Source: Leishmania mexicana MHOM/GT/2001/U1103 (Eukaryota > Euglenozoa > Kinetoplastea > Trypanosomatida > Trypanosomatidae). From it: a stretch of DNA of 64,000 bases. Shown in pieces: positions 50,563 to 61,643 of the stretch. The stretch covers positions 1,049,791 to 1,113,790 of the forward strand of contig NC_018312.1 of assembly GCF_000234665.1 (NCBI RefSeq), given 5' to 3'. Within the stretch, counting starts at the first letter, position 1, and every line of letters begins with the position of its first letter. The notes under the pieces were generated by a model, which was not told the DNA's origin, did not search any database, and saw only the letters and a program-made list of their open reading frames with translations. Made by a program: the position numbers and the translations under genes.

Positions 50563-51899
50563 ACGATCCGCATCCTCTTTTCCTTTTTTAGGTTAGGGCG
50601 CCACGCGGTGATGGCGTGAGCTCATACTTCTGCCCCTCCGCGGACGGTGCACTTCGCTGCAGGCACACTCAGGGACGGAGCGAGCGGGAGGAGAGAGGAC
50701 CAGCACAGGGAGAAGTGAGGGAGGAGGAGGCCAGACACTCGAATGGAGACGATATTACAAGGTCAACAGGCGCTCGCCTCTCCCCCTCACTGCCGTCCCT
50801 CCTCATCCCCTCCCTCCCCCCCCCTCGGCACGGTCACCCGTTCCCCAGCGGTGATGCGCATCGACTGTACCTTAAGGACAGCAGCACCAAAAAGACCGAG
50901 GGCCGTTTCGTCTTTCTTTATGGGAGTGTTGGCTCGTATTCCGCCCCCCCCCTCCTCTTCTCATCTTTCCTCATTCTCCCTCAACTCACTTCACCGCCCT
51001 CACTGACCGTCTTCAAGCTTGCCCTTTTCTTCCCATCCCATCCCCCACCCCATTTCTCCTCCAGCTTATTCGGCTCTCCTCTCCGTGGTGTTGTACACAC
51101 AACCCATGCACCGCATCGTTGCTCCCTCCTGCGTCCCTCGGTTGTGCCTCCTATGTGTCTCTGCCTTCTCTGTTCGCTCTCTCCGTTTGCTTTCTTCACT
51201 GAGCTGACCACTATGCATGTGTTAGTGCATCCTCATAGGATGCGTCCGCCTACCTATAGCTAGATGGGTACGTCTCCTCTTCACTGCCCACCTCTCTCCC
51301 TCTCTCTCTCGTTGCCTCCCCGGTCTGTTGCATCAGCGGATGAAGTCAGCCGTTGTTTTGTGCCCACTGCCCCGCACTCTTCTCCGCCTGCCCGGGCCTG
51401 GTCATATACGATGAACACTAACAGAGAGACGGGGGGCGAAAGAGGAAGACAACCGTAACACTGCACACCTCGTGGAAAGAAAATGCGCACGTCGTAGAGG
51501 ACGGCCAGCGCCCCGTCCACCAGCGTTTCTGCCCTCTTGCGCTTCAGAATCTCCGCGGGGTGGTGACGTGAGAAGTCCGAGGTCGCTTGCACGCTGCTGG
51601 GATTTTAGAGGGTGGCAAGTAGAAGCCGTCGGTAAAACGCGTCATGGCGTCTCCTTAGGGTCCAGGGACAGGGCTGCGATGTGTGCGCTCTCATGATCCA
51701 ACAACCCCACCCCCTCCCCTCCTTACCTTGGATGACCTCTTGGGTCTCTTCTCTCCTCTGCTCGCACAGCATGGCAGCTGCAATGCCCACACCCCTCTCG
51801 CTCCGTACAGTCTCTCCTCCCCTCTCTTTCTGCCGACGATACACCAGGTGAACAGAGCGAGTGCTTTGGGGCATCGCCTCACCCGTCACCACCCCGACA

Positions 51900-53960
51900 G
51901 AGACCGCCACCGTCAAGCATGTCGGGTCCACCGAGGTCCGGCAACAGGCGAATGCAAACGGCCTCTTGCACTGCGTGAGAGGTGCAGGGGCGGACTAGGC
52001 AGCAGAGGCACTAAACGGGCCGAAGAAGATCCTGGCAGCCCCTCTCCGCGCCGAGGAGCAGCACCAGCCGCACGAGCCCTCAAAGAGCTCTGACGACAGG
52101 TCTACCCGGCGGGTGGCCCGGAGAGGGACAGGACAGGATAATGAGATGCTCACTGGGAGTGGTAACGTGCCACGCGGGAAGACGACACGCCGCGGAGCTG
52201 CATTTTCCCCTGCTAGAGTGCGCATGCCAACACAGCTCTGTGGCACAAGCAGACGACTGGCCACGCTCACGGACGACCTGACCGGAGGAGGGCTGTGCCG
52301 CCACGTCAGCACTGAGGAGAGAAGCGGCTGCTCACCCCTGCACACGCGACATCGCTGGCTAGCCGGTATCCCAGCATGGGGTAGGACTCGCAGCAACGCA
52401 CGACTGCGTACTTTCGGCTTCCCCTCCGTCTGTCATTGTGGGGGCGGGACGTACGCAAGACCTTCTCGAGGATCGCGCCACAACGCTTCAGCGATGACGG
52501 TGGGTGCTTCTCATGTTGATCTATGTATTCGCAGAGGCGTCAGATGAAGCGATACGACGTCCCCCCTCCCCCAAGACCGCACCCATGCCGTTCGCGCCCC
52601 GCTCTTTCACAGGGCCACAACGAAAAGGCGGCCCGGGGAAGCGAGACTTCCGTGCACACCAACGGTGGACTCTTTTGTAACAACAAAACCGAACAGATGC
52701 CCCCTCACAGGGGGAAAACCCCTCCCCTCTTATGAAGGGCGGCGGGCCTGACGCCGAGGAGGGCATCCCGCTGGAGGGACCCGGGGACAAGTCATGGCTG
52801 AGCGCCGCGAGGAGGAGCTGAAAGGCGTCGCCCAATTGTCTCCAGGTACGCAACGATCCACAGCGCGCTGATATCCCCTTGCCGTTGTATGGTGATTGGA
52901 CGACACCCATATGAGCCTCAAGGAATCACCGGAATGGTCGGCAGCGCACGGCAGCTGGCGCACCAGCTCATGAGCGGCGGGAATCCCGAATCGGCCGCCA
53001 CACGTACCCGGTGGCATCCCGCCCTCAGCAGGCAGGGGACGGTTCGACGCTGGCGGCACCGACTGAGCCAGCGGTAGGGAATAAGGTGGGATGGCGGGGG
53101 GTGCGCCCAAGGAAGCCGACCCGGACCCGAAGCTGGCCCTCGTACGCGGAGCAGTGGCCCACCGTCTGGTGCAGATCGGGGGGCCCTCAAGGAGGGCATG
53201 GTGCGACCAGCCAGACGTACAGCGGTCCAAACGGTGTGGCGATACCTGGGCTATTCCCGGCAACCTACGTTCGAGGCCGTTCGAACGCAGGATGACGCCT
53301 CGGCATCGCCGTCAGCGAGCCACTCAAGAGAAGTAGGGCACTCCAAGGGACTGGGCCTCTGACAAGGGCGCGGCCATCCCCTCACGCTGCCCGTTGCAGA
53401 AAGATGTGGCATGGTCAGATGTCTAGTCAACTAGCCACTTAGCAGCAGCAATAAGCAAAGCAACTGAAGGTCTGCGAGGCGGGGGGCACTCGTGTGTGTA
53501 GAGCCTTCCACCCACCCCCGACCCCCAGCTTCGCCCACCCGCATGCCTCTCGCACGATCCGGTCTACCAGACCGGGGGCGGTAGATTTGGATCCCTCGAT
53601 GCGAAGAAAGGTGAGCTCCAGCGGCTCCCAGGCGGCATACGCCACGCGCTCGTGCAGGATGCTCACTCCGTGACTGTGATCTGGGCGCCAGAGCACGAAG
53701 GCAGACGAAGACTGATCACGCAGCCCGCACCCGATTATGTGCGTGTGTGTGCCTCTGTGGGCGGTGGGGACGCCGGCGCTGTCTCCCCTTTTCGTTATGT
53801 CGGCTCCCCTCTTCACGTAGAGGTGTACGTTGGCAGTGCTCACAAGGCGAGAACAGTCGCGACTGCAGCGGACTATCTTCTCTTTTGAGCCTGTGTCTCC
53901 CTGTGGTGTGGTGTATGATGTGTGCCCTCTCACCACGCTCATTGACAGACACGTGCACGG
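51900..53960. other. Possible decayed retroelement or pseudogene remnant
   Basis: A mixed-base region lacking pyrimidine tracts, with many short open frames on both strands and no intact gene. In one forward frame, 53550-53700 reads LQRLPGGIRHAL...HSVTVIWAPEHEG, which weakly resembles the WxPxHxG part of an RNase H domain as found in trypanosomatid ingi/L1Tc-type retroposons and their degenerate relatives (DIRE). The rest of that frame is broken. The - strand is also open at 53439-53942, so the reading is uncertain. Confidence 0.25.
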
Positions 53961-55637
53961 GCGCTATGGTGAAGGCGTGCCTGGGGCACTGAATGCTAAC
54001 AATGAACTCGCGCGCTCTCTCCTCACCTCCCGCTGAGCCAACAAGGAGGTGTGCACCCGTCCTTGGGAAGAAATGACGCAAGATCCCTGTCCTTTGCTCG
54101 TCCCCATCGTTAGTCGCTGCACGCTGTTCTCGGGGACATAACGGTGGGACGAGATCGGGGGAGGGGAGGGGGGCGATCGAGTTTCTTCCTCCGTTCGTTG
54201 TTCTGTGCCAACGCGATCGTTACTTCACCAGTCATTGCTACATGTAACGTTCATTTGAGGAGCGACACCAGGGACCTCACGACACCTTCGTTATTTCTAT
54301 TGTCTGGGTCTCCAGGGCAGGGTCCACCCATCTGACCCCTTCCCTCTTCACGTTTCCACCCGGTGGGGCAGAAGCGGGAAGGACGGGTGGCTCCCAAATC
54401 TCGGCACCACACAAGCACAGGCATATGCATGTATCAGTGCTCTACGCCTGCCGGATATGGCCCCGTTGTAACCCCCTCTCCTCTCTCTTCCATCTCTCCT
54501 GTTTCTCAGGGTGGCGAAGTAACGAGGGTGTTCACGCACACGTGCCTTCGCCAGCGACTGAAGAGACGAAAACGTCGGCGCGTCTGCTTGATCGCGTGCG
54601 CCTTGCCACCGGTGTGTTCGTTCTGCTGCGTCCCTTCCTTCCCTTCCCCTTCCCCCTCTTTCGAGCGTACACACGCATGGATAGGCACAGGCCCACATGT
54701 AGATATAGGTGCCCATGAGTGTGTATGCAGGTGTGCACATCTCTATGCATGTGTATCGATATGCATGCGTGTGTGCTCGTGTGTATGCCTTTACTTGTGT
54801 TGATGTCCGTCTCCCCTGCTGTCTGCGTCTTGGATGCCGCCGCTCTTTGTGCGTGTGCGCGCGTAGGCGTGTCTTTGTGTACTCAAAGGCTGCTAAGCAC
54901 ACACACACATACAAACGGTAGGGGACGCCAGGTTCATCCGGCCCGCCTTACACTCCTCCATCAAGTGTTTTCTCGTTTCCTTGCGCTTTCCTCTCTCCAT
55001 GAACCGGTCGGCGCGGGCGAGGGGATCCGCCTTTTCGAGGCCCAACAACATCTGCGCGAGCGCGCACGCTCACTGTGCCGTGCACCTTTCCCTTCCCTCT
55101 CTGCAACGTGTCTCTGCTGCTCTTCTCTGCCTCGCGTTCTCTGGTTCCCCTCATTCCCCACGCGCTCGTGTCTCCGAACAGTCCACCGGTGTCCCGTGGG
55201 CCTGCACATGCGCGCACGGACATAATTTTTTCTTTCCTTTTCGTATCCGTGCGTGTGTACGTGTGGGTGCCTGTGTCTCAGGCCGCCGCGGAGTTGCCTC
55301 GTTCGCTCATTGCGTGTGCAGTTATGGGTGTATCTTTGTGTCTCTGCCTCGCTACATCGTTTGACTCCCGCTTGTCGTGCGATCTTCTCCGTCACCTTCT
55401 CCCTGTCTCTCGCGTGAAGTCTTCCTCACATCCTTCGCCGTCTGCGGCTTGCACAGGGAGGGGGTGGCGTCAGCTAATGCGGCAGAGACCGGGAGAGACA
55501 CACGCGCACGCACTTGCACGGAACAGCAGCATATTGACTTCTAAAGTGGAGAACACAGTTTTTTTCCTCTGTTGCTCCCTCACTCTCTAACGGCGGACCT
55601 GCAGGCAGGGAGACGGACGCGCTCACGAGCCCCTCTC

Positions 55638-55696
55638 GCGCTCTGCGCACCTTCCCTCTTCCTAATCGCTCTCCTCCGCCTCCTCCCCCCTTTGAG
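55638..55696 (+). promoter_or_regulatory. Predicted spliced-leader acceptor adjoining a start codon
   Basis: A pyrimidine-rich tract with no internal AG runs to TTTGAG, whose AG (55695-55696) directly touches the ATG at 55697. Splicing here would leave no native 5' UTR. An upstream AG near 55605, after another T/C tract, would give about 90 nt and is an equally good candidate. Confidence 0.4.
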
Positions 55697-57406
55697 ATGG
55701 CTGCGGGCACGCGGCGAGGCCTTCTGCTGCTCGGGACTCACAGCTTTGTTGTGCAGTCGCTGCACGTCGTCTTCGCGGCGCTCTTCATGGAATACTACGT
55801 ACACGGTTTCCTGCTTATCGTGGATACGCGCAAGGGGAAAACGACAAGTTTCACCGACATTCCTGAATGGCGCTTACGCATCTCCAAGCTAGGCCTGTGT
55901 GTGCTTGTTGCAGCCCAGCTGGTGTACATGGTTGGCAGTATCCTTGATGGAGCTGGCGTCGTTGTTTTCTCGTCTGTAGTCGCGCGCATGTGTCGACTGA
56001 CACCACGGCAGCGTTTGGCGTCGAATGAGCATCGTTTCGCGTTAGTGTTTGGGTTGTCGTGGTGGGTGCTGCGACTTCCCCTCGTCCCGTCCGCTGTGTC
56101 CTTCACATTGGCGACCGCAGTCTTCGGTGTCTTGTCCGATCGCTGTACCGCCTTTGCTCAAAACTTAGCGCGCGAAATGACAGCTCAGCGACCAAAGGAG
56201 GAGAGGTTGGTGCAGCTGGCGTCGCGTGCGGCATCGGGTGGCGCCGCGGTCGTGGCGCTTGTCGCCGCCCTGCTGTACGACGGCTCCTCTCCGAAAAGGA
56301 AGCCGCTCCGCGGGTTCCACTGGTGCCTTCTCCTCTTGTGCGGCGCGGCCGTGTGCGCCTTTAGTGGTCTGCAACGGTGGCGATGCAGCTCTTATGGCGA
56401 GGAAGCACCGAGCGCGGCACGAGAAGAGTGCAGCCTCAGTTCGCGCTCCATCTTTGGGTTTGGCGACGCGACGATGATGGAGTTTCAGGGCTTTGTGCGG
56501 CAGACATGGCAACGGCGGTCAATGAAGGCGCTCCTGGTCGTACGTGCGCTGCACTGCTACGCGCATGCAGCGGTGGTTGCCTTCTTTCATCTGCTTCTCA
56601 CGCTGGGCTGTGCGCCCCGCCTGTCGGCGGCAGCGCGGGCGATCCTCCTGGCCTTTGTCCTTGCAGCGCCGTCCTTCCTTGCCCCAATGCACATCGCCAG
56701 CGCCGGCACGGTGGGAAAGAAGCGCCTCGTGCTCGTCATGTTGCTCGGCGTGTGCGCGCTGGGTCTTGTATCGCTGGTAGCAGCCTTCTTCACGAGGGGA
56801 GCGGTCGGCGTGGCGGTTTCACCGGCGCTTGCAGAGGACACCACAGCAGCGAGCTCGGATGCCGGGATTTGGCTGTGTGCTATTCTGCTCACCTTGCTGC
56901 GTCTGCTGCTCGACAGCGTGCGTGACGTGCTTGAGCTAGCGCAGGAGGATGTGGTCGAGGAGGATGCTATTCTTTTCGGTCGCGCCACTCCGATGGCGTC
57001 GTGGACAAGGCGACTCTGCGCCTTGGTCACGGCACCGATGGAGTCACTCAGTCGCATCGCAACCGTCTTTCTGCTCGCCTTCACGAATGCATTTGAGGGT
57101 GTCGTGCTGGCCCCACCCACCATCACTGGCAACAGCACCATCACCCAGACTGCTTCGGCGGTGCAGAGCGCCGCAGCTGCCCTGGCGCTGGAGCGGGTGT
57201 CGTTGTCGAGTGCTTTCCCTGCCGCGGTGGCGACTGCGAACGTAGCCTCCACAGTACTTGCGTTGTTGAGCCTGCACACGTGTGGGGTGGCGCTGATGAT
57301 GCTGGTTGTCTGGCACCGCTACTACAACCTGGAAGGGAAACATCTGCTGTTCGTTCAAATGGCCACCCGAAAGCGCAAGGACGAGCAGTGCGTGGCTCTC
57401 GTATGA
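55697..57406 (+). CDS. Polytopic membrane protein, MFS-transporter-like
   Basis: Protein of 569 aa with about ten to twelve hydrophobic segments spread over its length, for example LGLCVLVAAQLVYMVGSIL, FGLSWWVLRLPLVPSAVSF, GGAAVVALVAALLY, AVVAFFHLLLTLGC, LVLVMLLGVCALGLVSLVAAFF and TLLRLLLDSVRDVL. A central charged loop (QRWRCSSYGEEAPSAAREE) divides it into two halves, the plan of a major-facilitator-type carrier. No signature motif is clear, so family and substrate are not assigned. The N-terminus has no cleavable signal, as usual for such carriers. The C-terminus (KHLLFVQMATRKRKDEQCVALV) is cytosolic-looking and basic. Confidence 0.8.
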   Translation: MAAGTRRGLLLLGTHSFVVQSLHVVFAALFMEYYVHGFLLIVDTRKGKTTSFTDIPEWRLRISKLGLCVLVAAQLVYMVGSILDGAGVVVFSSVVARMCRLTPRQRLASNEHRFALVFGLSWWVLRLPLVPSAVSFTLATAVFGVLSDRCTAFAQNLAREMTAQRPKEERLVQLASRAASGGAAVVALVAALLYDGSSPKRKPLRGFHWCLLLLCGAAVCAFSGLQRWRCSSYGEEAPSAAREECSLSSRSIFGFGDATMMEFQGFVRQTWQRRSMKALLVVRALHCYAHAAVVAFFHLLLTLGCAPRLSAAARAILLAFVLAAPSFLAPMHIASAGTVGKKRLVLVMLLGVCALGLVSLVAAFFTRGAVGVAVSPALAEDTTAASSDAGIWLCAILLTLLRLLLDSVRDVLELAQEDVVEEDAILFGRATPMASWTRRLCALVTAPMESLSRIATVFLLAFTNAFEGVVLAPPTITGNSTITQTASAVQSAAAALALERVSLSSAFPAAVATANVASTVLALLSLHTCGVALMMLVVWHRYYNLEGKHLLFVQMATRKRKDEQCVALV

Positions 57407-58239
57407 GGCAGACGTTCTCACCGCATCGCGAACAGCGGCGCTGCTTTCTGTTTTCTCTCTCATGACGTTTTGCTGTGGCTATACCCAACGGATGCGGGCG
57501 ATTCTTTTTTCTACAGCGTGCCCAATACAAAACGGGAAACTGCGTGAGCCGGTCAGTGGGCGAGGAGTCAGCACAGCAGCCGACAGGAACGCGTGCGCCG
57601 TAGTTCCGCTCTCTTCGCTCCTCCATGTGTGTACGATCCAGAGCACCTAAACGATAGATGGTCCCGTGCCACCTCTGGGTGCATAGGAGGTGTGGGCACA
57701 GATTCATGGAGGGGAGTGCGGCGGGAGCGGCGGGGGGAGGGGCTCAAGGGCGATGGCGATGTTGACGGAGCGCAGTCGCAGTCCACATAGAGGGTGTTGG
57801 CCTAGCAATACAACGTCACATATTGCACGCCGACCCGACCTTCGAGAGTCGCGATGCAGGCCCAAGGGCATTACCAAGTGGCGGTCTGCGTTCTCGCTCT
57901 TGTGATGGATGTGCAGCGCTCATCTTTGCTTATGTTCTCTCGTGCAACTTTTCGCTCCCTCTCCTCCTTTCGTTGTCCACGTCTGCCTTCTACGCTGCAC
58001 GTGGCTGCCCTCGTACAATGCACGCCCCTCGCTCGACGTCTCTCCCGTACAACCTCTTCCCCGCTTGTGCCTTGGCTACCCCCTTCAGCCCGCATAGTTG
58101 AAGGCGGTATATAGTTGTACACACACCGGCCCACTCAGGCACCGCTCACCTGTCCCCCTACTCACCCTCCGACTCTCTGACCGTTTCTCTTGGCGTCATA
58201 TCCGTTGTCTGCTCCTCCGTTTGCGACAACAACAGAACG
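57407..58239. other. Intergenic region, no gene seen
   Basis: Spacer ending in a long pyrimidine tract that serves the IFT70 gene. No protein-like frame. Confidence 0.55.
58143..58235 (+). promoter_or_regulatory. Predicted spliced-leader acceptor for IFT70
   Basis: A CT-rich tract of about 80 bases with no AG runs to ACAACAACAG; the AG at 58234-58235 would give a 4-nt 5' UTR before the ATG at 58240. Confidence 0.5.
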
Positions 58240-60318
58240 ATGTCTCTGCGCCCCACCACCGGAATGGCCCCGCCGCCGACGGGGATGGCCTTCTCCGCCA
58301 CAGGCTCCTCTCATGCTGGGTCTATGCGGCCGACGACGACGATGGGTGGCGGCACCACGCTCGGCCGCATCCAGGCACAGGTGCAGGAGGGCACCTTCAC
58401 CTCCACTGTATACGGCTACATCCGCGACCACCAGTACGAAGAGGCCGTGGAGCTGCTGGCGACGCAGCTGGAGGAGTTCCCGCGCAGCCGCGCAGCCGTG
58501 TCGCTCATGGCATATTGCTGCTACATGATGGGCGACTACGGTGAGGCGGCCAGTCTCTACGAGCAGCTAACGAAGATCTGCCCTAACATTGAAGAGTACC
58601 GGGTGTACTACGCCCAGTCCCTCTACAAGGCCGGCGCCTACGCAGAGAGCAACCGTCTGTGTACCTTGATCACCTCACCACAAAATCAGACCACACTCAA
58701 CAAAATGCAGGCGGCCATCGCGTATGAGCAGGAGGACATCCCGCAGACAAAGTCGTTCCTCGAGCAGGCCCCGGACACCGACACCGACATGCTCGTTCTG
58801 CGGGCCTGTGTTCTGAGTAAGGAGGGCAGCTACGAGGAGGCGCTAGAGAAGTTCAAGGAGGCGCAGAACGCCGTCGGTTTCTCGGCGGCGCTGACGTACA
58901 ACATGGCGCTCATGTACTACAAGATGGAGCAGTACGGTCCGGCGCTGCGGCACTTGGCTGAGATCATCGACCGCGGCGTCGAAGGGCACCCGGAGCTGAA
59001 CATTGGCACGAACACCGAGGGAGGCGAGGCGCGCTCCGTGGGCAACACACAGCTACTGAGGGAGACCGCCCTTATCGAAGCCTTCAACCTCAAGGCGGCC
59101 ATCGAGTATGCCTCGAAGAACATGCAGGCCGCCAAGGAGGCGCTGACGGACATGCCGCCCCGCACCGATGCCGAGCTCGACCCCGTCACACTGCACAACA
59201 CCGCTCTCATCAACATGGACGAGAACCCGACGAACGCGTTCAAGAAGTTCAACTTTCTCCTGCAGAACCCGCCCTTCCCGCCAGAGACGTTTCAGAATCT
59301 GCTTCTCTTCTACTGCAAGTATCAGTACTACGACCTGGCCGCGGACGTGCTCGCCGAGAACCCGCACCTTGCGTGGCAGTACCTCTCGCAGAACAATCAA
59401 TCGCTCTACGACTTCCTCGATGGCCTCATCACGGCCCAGACTTCGCCGGCGGAGGCGTACCGCAAGTTCGACATTCTCACGCAAAAGATGGTACAGCAGC
59501 TGCGCAACATGACGCGCCGCATTCAGGAGGCTGACCAAAGCCAGGACGCGGCGGTTGCGAAGACGGCGGTGCGGACCTATGACGTCACCTTGGAGGAGTA
59601 CATCCCCGTTCTCATGGCGCAGGCGAACATCTACTGGGAGATGGAGAATTACCCGATGGTCGAGCAGCTCTTCCGCCAGTCGGCCGACTTCTGCTCCGAG
59701 AACGACGTATGGAAGCAGAATGTGGCGCATGTCTTCTTCATGCAGGAGACGAAATTCAAGGAGGCAATTCGGTACTACCTGCCTGTGGTGGAGGCGAACC
59801 GGGAAAACATTCTGAACTGCAGCGCTATTGTGCTCGCGAACCTGTGCGTCTCATACATCATGACCGCGCAGAATGAGCAGGCGGAGGAGATCATGCGCCG
59901 CATCGAGCGAGCGGAGGAGCGGTTAACCTACGAGGACCCCTCCAAGCAGCCGCTGCACTTGTGCATCGTGAACCTGGTCATCGGAACCCTCTACTGCTCC
60001 AAAGGGAACTTCGAGTTTGGCATCTCCCGCATCATCAAGTCGCTGGAGCCATACGACCGTAAGATCATGACAGACACGTGGTTCTACGCCAAGAGGTGCT
60101 TCCTCGCGCTGGCCATGAATCTGGCGAAGCACATGGTTTCTCTGAAGGATTCCTCCTTTGAAGAGATCCTCTTCTTCTTTGACCAAGCCGACTTACATGG
60201 CGAGAAGGTCTTCGCCTTCATCCACCCTGATCCCTCCAAGCAGGACACATCACCGCGCAACACCGCTCGTTGGGAGGCACGGCAGCTGAAAAAACTCTAC
60301 CTGACACTCAAGGAGTGA
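58240..60318 (+). CDS. IFT70: Intraflagellar transport protein IFT70 (TTC30/DYF-1; PIFTC3)
   Basis: Protein of 692 aa, normal for IFT70. After a Thr/Met/Gly/Pro-rich leader (1-45) the sequence has the IFT70 opening FTSTVYGYIRDHQYEEAVELLATQLEEFPRS and then tandem TPR helices, e.g. AAVSLMAYCCYMMGDYGEAASLYEQLTKICP and YRVYYAQSLYKAGAYAESNRL. Further repeats continue to the C-terminus (YDRKIMTDTWFYAKRCFLALAMNLAKHM). IFT70 is a core IFT-B subunit wrapped around IFT52/IFT88, needed for anterograde transport and flagellum assembly. It is unrelated to its neighbours in function. The ATG used is the first after the splice acceptor. Confidence 0.94.
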   Translation: MSLRPTTGMAPPPTGMAFSATGSSHAGSMRPTTTMGGGTTLGRIQAQVQEGTFTSTVYGYIRDHQYEEAVELLATQLEEFPRSRAAVSLMAYCCYMMGDYGEAASLYEQLTKICPNIEEYRVYYAQSLYKAGAYAESNRLCTLITSPQNQTTLNKMQAAIAYEQEDIPQTKSFLEQAPDTDTDMLVLRACVLSKEGSYEEALEKFKEAQNAVGFSAALTYNMALMYYKMEQYGPALRHLAEIIDRGVEGHPELNIGTNTEGGEARSVGNTQLLRETALIEAFNLKAAIEYASKNMQAAKEALTDMPPRTDAELDPVTLHNTALINMDENPTNAFKKFNFLLQNPPFPPETFQNLLLFYCKYQYYDLAADVLAENPHLAWQYLSQNNQSLYDFLDGLITAQTSPAEAYRKFDILTQKMVQQLRNMTRRIQEADQSQDAAVAKTAVRTYDVTLEEYIPVLMAQANIYWEMENYPMVEQLFRQSADFCSENDVWKQNVAHVFFMQETKFKEAIRYYLPVVEANRENILNCSAIVLANLCVSYIMTAQNEQAEEIMRRIERAEERLTYEDPSKQPLHLCIVNLVIGTLYCSKGNFEFGISRIIKSLEPYDRKIMTDTWFYAKRCFLALAMNLAKHMVSLKDSSFEEILFFFDQADLHGEKVFAFIHPDPSKQDTSPRNTARWEARQLKKLYLTLKE

Positions 60319-61643
60319 GGCGGTGCGTAGCGGCAACTGTGTGCTGCGCCGTTGCGTGTGTGTTTCTCTCGCTCTCTTTGCACCCCTCCGTTGCCCTGTG
60401 TCATAGAACCGCAGATGAGGAGTGCTTGCATATGTGTGTCTCTCTATCTGTGTCTACAAGGCCTGTGTGCCTGCGTGTATTGTGTGTTTGTGTGTGTGTA
60501 TCTTATGTATCTGACATCATTGCTTCCCTCACCCACCCAAACCCTCCTCTCTCCTCTCCGTTCCATTTCGCGTTGATGAGGCGTGTTCCTCGAAGCGAAG
60601 CGACGGCTGCCGCGTACGCCGCAGATGCTGACTGCCCATCGTACACTTGCCAACGTGAGGGGAAAAACTCTGCGTGTGTGCGCGCGTGCACCAGTGCCTC
60701 TGCTCACGGTTCTGTCAGCGGCTCCTGCTTCGCCGGGCGAGCATATGTTCTCTGGAGCGACCGGGAGTCTTGTCTGTTGCTGAATGGACCTCTTGTAGAC
60801 CCTCCCCTCTGCTCACTCGTCATGCAAGGGTAGCTCACGTGTGCCACCTCCGTGCGTTTCAGGAGCACCGCCGGGGATCGTCTTTTCCCACAGCCACCTT
60901 CACTAATTGGATCTTGTCTCTCTCTTGGATACTGCGCCACCGCTCACGCGTATGGATGTTTTCACGGACTCTATGTCGTCCCATGGCACTCCCCACGGTG
61001 TTGGCGCGCACGTGTGCTGCTCTCCGTGGCGGCGTCGCGAGAAATTACAGGAGAAGTGGAATTCACCAAAAGGAGAGAGACGCATAGCGGCGGTCAAGGT
61101 CCACTAGGAGCACTGATACCTGGACAGGCGCGACCGTGCTCTGCGTGTGCGCGCCTGCAGATCGCCCCCCCCCCGCCGCCGCCCGCCGTTCTCGTGGCTT
61201 TGTTTTTTTTTTGCTGCGTGGAGGCTGCTTGGGTTCTCCTTGCAAGTTTTCTGCTCACTCGCAACAGCCGCATTTCCGACCTTCCACCATCTCTCCCCTT
61301 TCTCAAAGCACGCTCTGCACACTGCTGCTGCCTTCCGACTGGGCAGGCAAGGGGCTGTCTCGAGTACGTGCGTGGCGCTCGCCCACAACTAGCGCGTAGG
61401 ACAGGTGTGGCACACCCTATCGGGGACTGCCGTGCCGGTGCCTTCTAGAGATTCTCGTTCTGTGGTTGCTCACTTCGTGCGTCGTCGACCGAGTGTGGCT
61501 GCAGGGGCGACGCGATCAGCGTTCAGCCGGCACACTCAGCAGGTACAAAGAGCTACCCAAGAAGGGAAAAGAGGCACGAACGCCAACCGCGCGGACGTCG
61601 TGGTTTTCTTTGCCTTCGCTTGTGTGAACCTGCCACCGAAGCC
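60319..61643. other. Intergenic region, no gene seen
   Basis: Spacer with C/T-rich tracts (60525-60575, 61165-61215). Frames across it are GT/CT-rich and not protein-like. The RPB3 frame continues upstream only through non-ATG codons. Confidence 0.55.

Larger units (their letters stand above)
50563..55696. other. 5.1-kb gene desert
   Basis: Longest gap in the window apart from the duplicated region. 50563-51900 is CT-rich, ordinary-looking spacer. 51900-53960 has a different texture (see separate entry). 54140-55690 is again CT- and GT-rich with mixed TATGCATGTG-type repeats at about 54700-54790. No intact gene recognised on either strand. Confidence 0.5.

Noticed and set aside
50616..51263. 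215-codon + frame in the gene desert
   Set aside because: Ser/Pro/Leu/His-rich output of CT tracts; no ordered segment.
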